A DNA stretch of 64,000 nt from Gnetum montanum. Taxonomy: Eukaryota > Streptophyta > Gnetopsida > Gnetales > Gnetaceae. The notes under the pieces were generated by a model. The model did not search any database and had not been told where the DNA came from. It worked only from the letters and a program-made list of their open reading frames with translations. The position numbers were made by a program, and so were the translations under genes. Shown in pieces: positions 56,129 to 64,000 of this stretch (position 1 is the stretch's first letter; each line of letters starts with the position of its first letter). The stretch lies in contig MNCI01030582.1 of NCBI GenBank assembly GCA_015680685.1, positions 364,519-428,518 of the forward strand, read 5' to 3'.

Positions 56129-56716
56129 TCCTTAAAACCCTTACCTGCAATTCCTAGCGTATACGCTGTTAAGCGTCTATGCTGTTAGCTGTATGCCTCC
56201 CTAACTCTCCCAGTGTTTACGCCATCCGATTTTGAAACCTACCTCGTAACTGCCCAGTGTCTACGCTGCGCAGCATTCATGCTCTCAAACATCACCGCTT
56301 TGTTTACGCTCGTCTGTTTCACGCTCTACTGTTTACGCTGACTTCTACAAGCCTGTCGTTTACACTCTGTTTTCACGCTTCGAACTGTTTTACGTTTTGT
56401 ACCATCTTACGCTTTGTACTATTTTACGCTGCCTGTTTTATGCTCCCCGTCACCCTATTTACGTCACCCTATTTACGCTTCCCTTTTTACGTCACCCTGT
56501 TCACGCTTCCCTATTTACGTCACCCTGTTTATGCTTTCCTGTTTACGCTGCCCTATTTCACCCTGAAATCCATCTCACGTGTATGCTCCCCAGCATCTAC
56601 GCTATATACGCTGTACACACTGCCCCTATACACCGTCCATTAGGCGTGTACGATGTCCGTCCCTCAAGACATCAGCTTCGTAATTCCAAACTTATCCATA
56701 TCCGCAACGTAGCATC
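56129..56716 (+). repeat. Element D leader with TTTACGCT repeats
   Basis: Untranslated leader before gag, packed with TTTACGCT, TTTACGTCA and GTATACGCT variants. The densest part (about 56453-56560) repeats a 15-17 bp unit CCCTATTTACG(CTT/TCA). The TACGC core is shared with the U3 array and the R region, so the motif extends through U3, R and leader. Open frames here are by-products of the repeat. Confidence 0.7.
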
Positions 56717-58985
56717 ATGAATCCTTCAAACAACACTACTCTCACCGCTCAGACCACCGCCATGGACACCATAGTTGTCCAACAGCCCGTCGCACAACAC
56801 CCGGGAATGCAGCCCACAGCAGGTCCCTGTCGATCCCTAAGGCTGCAAGGGAAGAACCTGACCTCTAACATTATTACCCAGGATCAGTACAACTTTATCT
56901 GAATTAAGATACAAGCTGACCTGGCTATTGATCAAGCTGAACTAGAGGTGAAGAGGCAGTTTGAGTTGTATTACAGGGGGGGACGGGAAACCCCCTACGA
57001 TGTAATTCTCGTTCCTGAACAATACTCGAAACTCGTCACATAACTCTTCCTCCAAAGGAATAATTTGTTGGATCAGCCCGCACTGGAGCCCCAACCAGAG
57101 GATGAGGATGAGTTTGCCGCTCAGTCCGAGCAAGGGGAGTTGTTCCATACCTTAATTCCTCAAGCGCATGTCAACCCCTTTTTCCATCTCAGCACAGGGG
57201 AACTCATGCCCCTGCCACACCTTAGATTCCTCCAGGCCCGACAGCCACCGCCAGAAATAGCAGCATTAGTCCACGTCCCTCTCCCAAGCGACCCCCAACC
57301 CAACACCTTCCCGCTCACACTCATCCCTACGGCCGTGGCGGGCCCATCCTCACAAGTGCAGCCACCTATCGATAACATGGGAGCAACGCTCCCACCAAGG
57401 GTGATAGGGATGCCACACGTGATTTCGGCGTCCATATCCGCCCACTTCATACCACACCTCCAAGCACACACAGCCCCCTAGACGGCCGTAGCCCAACACG
57501 AAGTCCTCGCTCATAATGTGGCAGGGTAATGGTCGCCTAGGGGTGTGCCGTCATATGAAGCCCCCCACCATGCGCCACCTCATGCAATCCCACCAGCTAA
57601 TGTCCCCCAAGCACAACCCCAGCTCCAGCAGCAACAGCCACAGCATTTTCCCTATCACGTGCCACCCGTAGCGCTGCCCGCTGTAACAGTCCCACAAACA
57701 CAAGCACCCGCACAGCTTTTAGCCATTCAGCCTCATACGCAACAATCTAACTTGTACGGTATACTGCAACCTCAAGCCACTGTATCACCGAAGGCCCAAG
57801 ACTGGGCGGATGCCAAGAAAATAATGCAAGAGCTTACTGAAGAGGTGAAATGCCTCAAAACGGCCGTTGAAGGAAAGCTGAAGATAGTGGATTTCTATAA
57901 CGATGACCCTATCAGCTCTTCTGTCCCTCTTGACCCTGCCCAAAGGTGTCCCCCTACCAATGTTAACTAAATACAACGGGGAAATAGACCCCAACGCCCA
58001 TCTTATAACATTCATATTAGAGTGCGCGCTGCTCCAGGCTTGGCCCCACGCCGTCCTTCCAATATTCCCCATGTCCCTCGCGGGAAGGGCACTCGACTGG
58101 TACCGAGCCTTGCCCAGGGACTCTATCCTTTCTTTGGACAATCTTTTACGCCAGTTTGTGACCCGGTTCAAGTACAATTTGAAACCTGAGGCCACACTGG
58201 ATAGCCTCATGCAGATCAAGCAAGCACCGCTTGAACCGGTGTAGAAGTTTATTCAGAGATGGAGCGCGGCTCTTAATGAGCTACATGAACCGATCTCTCC
58301 AACGTATCTGCTTACGATATTGAAAGCAGCGGTCAATGATTTTTTCAAGTCCAAACTGTATTACCTTAACACGCACGACCTTAATGAGGCATTTGAACAA
58401 ATCAAGAACATAGAGGAGGTGGCTCAAAACAGCCACGACCCCGCATACTTGGCCTTCAGAAACCAACACACTAAAAAGGACAAAGAGAAGGCCAAGACAA
58501 CTATAGCAGCAATAGCAGGAGCACAACAAGCAAGCACCACACATCAACACAAATAACCTGCGCCCCCCACTAACTACTATCAGCCCGCTCCTACGGCAGC
58601 CCCAGAGTCATCATCACAGAACCCGGCGAACCGTACACGTAACTTCGAGAGGAAAGAACCCTCTCAGTACACGTCTTTACCGAGGAAGCCATCTAAGCTC
58701 TTTGATCAACTATTAAAGCCTGGATTGATGCAACACAAGCAATTGTCCGCAGCAGCTATTCAAAGACATGACTGTTTCTGCCAACTCGTACAGAACCCAA
58801 GCCTGGCAACACTGGATGAGCCACCCGTGCCCAAAGGATTCAGGATGGATCGCTTCTGCGACGACCATCAACACAACGGGCATGGAATGGATTACTACTT
58901 TACCCTAAAGCAGGACATCCAGAAGATGATTGATGATGGCAAGATCACTTTTGACGGGGCTAACCCTGTCCAACCGCAAAATTAG
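56717..58985 (+). pseudogene. gag: Element D gag (Tat-like), decayed
   Basis: Gag of a Tat-lineage Ty3-gypsy element. ATG at 56717 ends the repeat leader. Pro/Gln-rich N-terminal region in frame 2 (to about 57900), then a shift to frame 3 near 57920-57950. Capsid core: 'LTKYNGEIDPNAHLITF' (near 57960), 'FPMSLAGRALDWYRALP' (near 58070), 'QFVTRFKYNLKPE'. A Cys/His pattern 'RFCDDHQHNGHGMDYYFTLK' near 58850-58905 matches the Tat-type C-x-x-H-x4-H-x4-C knuckle, but the last Cys is Tyr. In-frame stops: TAG 58242 (a CAG codon by context), TAA 58554, TAG 58983. Together with the protease part it runs in one frame to 60813. Confidence 0.78.
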
Positions 58986-59120
58986 ACTATGGGGGTGTAT
59001 AGAGACCCCCTGAACACTGAAGAGTCACCGTACGTAATTACTTTAATCTATTGTGATGATGACTCCAGCACACCCCGCATTAACACCATCTAACCCGAAA
59101 ATAAATAGGGAACGCTTGAC

Positions 59121-59483
59121 AAACCCTACGTAGTTTAGATCCCTCCCGCAGAGTCGACACCCGCCTATCAACCATCCCGGGCCCCGTAGCGGCCGTACGT
59201 AGTTCGAGTGCCCCCCACCGTACCCACTCCCAACACTATGACGCACCAAAAACCATACGTGGTCCGCATCCATCCACTTAATCCCGCAGATGCATCAACC
59301 CCTTATGCTAGGCCCACCCCCTTTGTAGTCCGAGTACCATCGGCCGTTGCAACAACGGAGGTCCAACCTCCGCCCAGACCAACCCCGTACGTCATTAAGA
59401 TACCTGGGCAGGCTCCTGCCCAATCGTATCCGACCATCCACTCGCAATCCTGACCAGCCCCATACATCGTAAAGGTCCCAGGG
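59121..59483 (+). repeat. Six PYVVRVP-type peptide repeats
   Basis: In frame 3 between gag and protease, six copies of a short peptide occur about 15-25 residues apart: KPYVV-IPP, RPYVVRVPP, KPYVVRIHP, TPFVVRVPS, TPYVIKIPG, APYIVKVPG. Linkers are Pro/Ala/Thr-rich. The conserved core with varied linkers looks like an array of short binding motifs rather than recent DNA slippage. Confidence 0.7.
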
Positions 59484-59555
59484 CAACCCCAGGCCTCCAA
59501 ACCAGCTCCACCTCCATGCCGAGAACACTTAGCCGATAAGCTTACCCAGGAACGA

Positions 59556-60813
59556 TTGGAGAAAGAGCGCCAACGGTTAGCTCTGGGACCACCCAAACCA
59601 ACTCCACTGAACTCCATGCCTATGTCATCATTTAGCGATCCACCAAACACAGACAGCAATGGTGAACCATCCAAAACACAAGAACCGCATGACACGGCGG
59701 GTCCTAACAATAACAACAAACCACAAAAACGTGAAATAAAATTGTTGGGCCCCATGGACCCAGTCACTGCTGATAAAAACGTCCCCGACAGTAGAGACTT
59801 TGCAACGGCCCTGACGCAAGTCACACAAGCCTTGAAACAAAAAAACATGTCCCTAAGCTTGTATGACTTTGTACTAACGTCTCGGACTCATCGCAAAGCT
59901 CTAGTACGCATGCTAACGTCGATCCCGGTTAGTGAGGACTTACCCCCAAGCGAACCGGCCATTCATGCGGTGATGTACCCCTCTCACGAGGTTGTTCCTA
60001 AGCCCTTGAGCTTCCACGATGAGAACATCAAAGTGGACAAAAAGACAGGTGAGACAACAACAGTCCCCATGTTCATAACTATACATGTAAACCAATTCAA
60101 AATACATAGGGTACATGTAGATGACGGGGCGGCTACCAACGTCGTACCCTATCCCATCATCAAACAATTGGGACTTACTGACTCGGTCAAACCCACCACA
60201 ATGACATGTTTAAAGTCATTCAGCGGGTCACATGTACTGGTCAAAGGCATGATAACCTTAGACTTCGTAGCGGGAGACCAGTTCCCCACATCCGCTAATT
60301 TTCTCGTTGCTGATGAAATGCCAGGATTCAACCTAATTTTAGGAAGACCCTGGTTAGCCCAACTGAGAGCCGTTTCCTCTCCTATACATTAGGAGATTCA
60401 CCTACCCTATGAGGGTGGTGAAATCATCATACATGGGGAAGCGGTTACTCCCATTATTTCATCTCACACGGACAGCGAACAGGGCTCCGAAGTTGAACTC
60501 GACAAACCTAGTCAAAAGGACCCAAACAAAAGGCAACTGGTGGGTAGTAAATCTTCAAACACGGGACAAGAGCCCGAAACCGAAAAACCTGCGTCTAACA
60601 CTGTACACCCACCGCCCCACGACGAAACTAACACAGAAACAACGGCCAATATCGAAGCGCCCGAAAATACCGAAGCCTAAAACACTCGAACAAACGTTTC
60701 CTGGACTGAATTGCCATTCAACGTGATCAGCGAGGGAGACAGGGAATACAAAATCATGCTGGTCAACACACCCCCTGACATAAAAATCAGGAAAATCAAA
60801 AAACAGCTAAAAT
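59556..60813 (+). pseudogene. Element D aspartic protease and tail
   Basis: Frame 3 continues from gag. A linker rich in Pro, Asn and Lys precedes the retropepsin. The catalytic box is VDDGAATN near 60117-60140 (D-D-G for the usual D-[ST]-G), then 'FVAGDQFPTSANFLV' and 'FNLILGRPWL' (near 60330-60358), the G-R-x-W-L ending. A TAG at 60390-60392 interrupts; the frame continues with an acidic Glu/Thr/Pro-rich tail, TAA at 60678-60680, and ends KKQLK-TGA at 60811-60813. No RT follows. The neighbour downstream is the antisense gene. Confidence 0.78.
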
Positions 60814-60821
60814 GAACCCTT

Positions 60822-61108
60822 TCGTCCGCAACGACGTTAAACTATAACTAGTATGAAATGACATTAAACTACGATAAAACCCAAAAAACACAAAGAAACA
60901 ATGATAAACAGCAAAAACAAAAAAATTACAACACTCCTTGTCCGAAAAGACATTAAACTATCATGTCCGCAATGACATAAAACTAGCCACGATCAGCAAC
61001 GGTCGGTCCACTATGAAATGTCCACTTTCCCTAAAAATCACTTGTTTACAATGGGGCCCGAAATGGCCTTAAACTACGTATCGGGGCCCGAAATGGCCTC
61101 AAACTAGC
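60822..61108. repeat. Array between convergent genes of element D
   Basis: About six to seven imperfect copies of (T/G)CCGCAATGACATTAAACTA-like sequence, including GGCCCGAAATGGCCTTAAACTA and GGCCCGAAATGGCCTCAAACTA at the end. It separates the end of gag-protease (60813) from the end of the antisense gene (61355). A 3'-end or insulating role can only be guessed. Confidence 0.55.
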
Positions 61109-61354
61109 GCATACCTTGTTTTCCTTTTACACACGGTTTATCTTCCATGTGTCATCTTTAAAAAAGAAAAGCAAACCCAAAAACATTTTAATATCGTATC
61201 GTATATACAAACAACTTAAAATCAACAAAACATATTTATTTATGCAATGTTGTACAAATAATGCCTGTTTTTCTCAGCATTTTTTAGCTACAATGCCCGT
61301 GTCAACTGAATCAGCAAAAACCACTACAAAGAAAAGAACAAAACTACAAAGACA
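61109..61354. other. Non-coding 3' region of the antisense gene
   Basis: AT-rich sequence between the repeat array and the antisense stop. On the minus strand it is the expected 3' UTR. No strong poly(A) signal was singled out. Confidence 0.4.
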
Positions 61355-64000
61355 CTAAGCGTCCGTGACAGGAGGATCATCTTCCTTAGAACCACCAGCG
61401 TCAGGGGCCCCTGCTCCACTAGAGCCAGCCTCGTGTGTATCATCACCACCTTCATGCTGAAAACACCAAAAATCAACAACCAACATAAAAATGAGCAGAT
61501 GTTAAAACTTTAAATCTTATCCAATAAGTTAACTTCGTAAAGGAAAAACCCTTACCATAGGGGATCCTCCTAAGCCAAACTCTAGCCGATGAAGGATTTC
61601 CTCCTCTGGGACGCTGGCCCAATCTGTCCCACCCAGGCCTAGTTCAATGTTTGTCAAAGCCTTGCCTTTGTCAACCGCTGACTAGGTAGGACGTTTCAGA
61701 GGAAATTCACCTACTGATACTTCCCCAGAAGCAGTTGTGATGACCCTCTTAGGCGATTCCATTTCTACAATAGTGTTTTGAGCAAAGGTATCGAAGGCGG
61801 AACGCAAACCCAAACCTTCCACAAACATCTCCAGCTACCACTTTTCAATGGATACTTCTTTTAGCGACTTCTTATACTGATGTTTATGGTTCTTCTCATC
61901 CTGACCCCACTTGCGAACCTTGGAAGCAAAAGCCTTCCAATCTTGACACTTGAGGTTCAAGAGATCAACTTGGGCTTTGCATTCCGCTATTCTCCGAGTC
62001 AGGGATGCATGACGGTTCAAAAGGTTCCAATACCTAGTGTATGTAATCTCTGATGTTCGCCAAGAACGATCACCACTCAGCCTAGCAGCGGCGAACTCAT
62101 ATCGAGCCTTTAAATCGTCACGCTCCTCTAATACTTCAGAGAGTGCCTTTTCCTTTGCTTGCACTTGTAACCACAATTGTTCAATAGAACCCCTACAAGT
62201 CCACAACGACTTGGCATTGTACGCAAGGCTGTCTGCAACGCCTTCATAAACAGGCCTCGGCACCTGTTCCACTTCTAGGGAAAGTGTAGTTAGGCTTTCC
62301 ATGCTAATGCCCTCAAAGGGATCCCATCTTAGTTTAGCACCTACCCACATATAAAATGCGAACTTTAGAACTGTACAGGTAAGACAGGAAGCCCCTAATC
62401 ATTAAACGAGTCATACCTATATCAGGGTGGACTTCTTGGAGATGCTCAATAACTTCTTCTGCGATTCCATCCACAAAATCCGACTTACTTGGCATCTCTG
62501 AACAAATAAGTGGTTGACGAGTACGGGAAGAACTAACCTCAGCAGTCCCTTCAGGGGGAACCGTCTTCATGGGAACGTCCAACCGTACCATCCTGGTATC
62601 GCTGCCTTCATCTAAGCCAAAAAACATGAAAATAAATAAATAAGAAAAAGAGTAGGAGCCACAATTAATATAATAAAAACCAACTAAGAGCGAAAACATA
62701 CCCTGATCCTGTCACCCTCTGGGGGATCACCCAAGTCCAAGTCACCCTTGAGGAAGCTACTGAACATTTGGTTGATAGCGTCCTGGTCGTCTAAAGGTGC
62801 AGTTTCAGTAGTCTTCTCCGTTAATGGCTCCGTTCCCCTGCCTTGGCTCTTCTCCGGGCTTTCCTCCTCATTGTTCTTCTTTGTGTGCATATCCTCCTCC
62901 TCTCTGATGGTCTCTAAAGCCTGCTTCCTCACTTCATCAAATCAAAAACAACAACGTAAGCAATTGAAGCAAGGGTTACACATAAACGAAGATGATAAAA
63001 TGATAAGTAGATGGGCTTCATTCACCTAGTATCTTAAAGCGTATTTTCTTTACACGTGGCTGGTTTATCTTGGCGACTTGTTCTGTGGGGCGTTCGGGTC
63101 TCTTCAATTTTGACTTGCCTTTGCCAACAATTTCCTTGATTACCCGCTCTGACTGTCTGACGGTCAAAGGTACATCCGTTGGCTCCATCCCCAGACTGTC
63201 CCGCATATGGATGGAACCGTCGGATGATCCCTTTGTAGTAATAGACACAGACTCATCAATACCTTCCGGGGCATCCTGTGATTTGGCAGTCGCGTACAAG
63301 TGTTTGACCCATGGACGGGATAGTTGACCCCGATCTCATAGGACAAACTTGTTGTCCGCACGCACCACAAGGAACTCGGCGAAACGGCGAAGATAGTCGG
63401 CGAAGAAGGCAAAAGTGAAGTGTGATTGTGCTTCGATATTCGTGCGCAACCGCACAATATCCTTATGCATGCCCGCCAACAAAAATTGAGCCCAATTGTA
63501 CTGCATCCCAGTTTCCAAAATCGTCTGCATGATGCGTACTGCCTCCACCCCAAAACTCCGCACCTGAGAAAGAGTTTTGGGAAACACCCGTGCTCGAAAC
63601 AGGGGATGTAGTTCGTTTACCTCAACAACCTTTGCCTTCCCCTACATTGAGAACCCCTTGGTGCCTTTCTTCACACCAAGCCAAGACTCCAGTTCACGGA
63701 TCGTTTGGAGCTCTTTGTGAGACCTGTCCAACACTACGGGTAGGCCATCTGCCGGCATGCCGAATAAGTTAGAAAAGAATACAGGCGACAGATGGAACAC
63801 CACCTTGACACCCTTAATCTGAGTGCTGTACTGAGAGACAGACTCATTGAAAGAGTCCATGATCCCTATCATTTCTCCAATTGAGACATTAGGGCTTGGC
63901 ATCATGAAAAGCTCTAAGAGGCCTGCATCATCCAGGAAATAAGTGAGGGATGGCGGGGCCTTCCTACATAACCACTTCTGTGCCTTCTCTACTCCCCCGA
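61355..64000 (-). pseudogene. Spliced antisense accessory gene in element D (5' end off window)
   Basis: Multi-exon minus-strand gene, open to the window edge. Exon 1 64000-63026; intron 63025-62932 (94 bp); exon 2 62931-62716; intron 62715-62612 (donor GTGAC keeps frame; GTATG at 62701 is a stronger donor but would need a 1-base shift); exon 3 62611-62417; intron 62416-62341 (76 bp); exon 4 62340-61556; intron 61555-61457 (99 bp); exon 5 61456-61355, ending in TAG. All introns are GT-AG. Exon 1 encodes a helical domain with 'KGVKVVFHLSPVFFSNLFGMP' and 'MQTILETGMQYNWAQFLLAGM', resembling the 'putative plant transposon protein' pattern. Exon 4 is coiled coil; exon 5 is Gly/Asp-rich. In-frame stops at 63642, 63336, 61835 and 61682 each fit CAG-to-TAG or CGA-to-TGA. 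Function unknown. Confidence 0.78.

Noticed and set aside
55119-56643. Several open frames of 60-128 codons within the D LTR and leader
   Set aside because: They follow from the TACGC repeats and the 348-bp duplication, occur on both strands, and lie upstream of the primer site or gag start.
59303-59848. 181-codon minus-strand frame opposite gag-protease
   Set aside because: Shadow of the Pro-rich coding strand; no domain, and the plus-strand frame has clear gag/protease blocks.

Overview
This window is plant nuclear intergenic DNA made almost entirely of old, nested retrotransposons. No intact host gene, tRNA, rRNA or CRISPR array was recognised. Large, heavily decayed Athila/Tat-type Ty3-gypsy, Ty1-copia and LINE copies, an AT-rich background and abundant C-to-T decay suggest a large plant genome, possibly a gymnosperm. 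The species guess is an inference; the retroelement content is seen directly.

Layout. 1-1794 is unassigned sequence with an array of CpG-derived palindromes. 1795-15081 is Athila-like element A: partial 5' LTR, decayed tRNA-Asp-type primer site, gag, protease, RT/RNase H/integrase, internal purine tract, internal promoter, a 952-codon accessory ORF and an LTR. 15082-21590 is a copia-like element with an inverted segment; its LTR is split by another solo-LTR-like insertion. 21712-23220 is a chromovirus RNase H-integrase relic. 25379-31862 is copia-like element B, with both LTRs, gag and an accessory ORF but no pol. It sits inside a repeat whose unfilled relative lies at 35952-37350. A minus-strand LINE reverse transcriptase lies at 32090-34110. 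37351-47305 is Athila-like element C, interrupted by a solo LTR (40895-41735) with a target-site duplication. 47309-52741 is the 3' part of element E: internal promoter, 929-codon accessory ORF, and an LTR largely hidden by a 337-N gap. 52742-54624 is a fragment F of the same family. F is cut by element D (54627 to the window end), a GC-richer Tat-like element with a 1.48 kb LTR, a repeat-rich leader, gag-protease, and a multi-intron antisense gene that runs off the window.

The most interesting pattern is a cassette: an array of short CpG-containing palindromes, a TATA box, then an accessory ORF. It recurs inside Athila-like elements (A, C, E, F) and copia-like elements (B and its inverted relative). 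The palindrome type in the internal promoter matches that in the LTR promoter of the same element where both can be read (A clearly, B clearly, C weakly). The accessory ORFs of the Athila-like, copia-like and Tat-like elements share a pattern like the 'putative plant transposon protein' domain, often followed by coiled coil. The Tat-like copy is antisense and spliced. A working hypothesis is that these elements carry a second gene under an operator shared with their own LTR.

Decay is dominated by C-to-T (or G-to-A) changes. The E accessory ORF keeps one frame for 929 codons with 13 internal stops, each one C-to-T step from CAG, CAA or CGA. Primer sites and palindromes show the same transition bias. 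This is expected for long-methylated transposons. All readings here were done by eye; domain names have not been confirmed by database search.
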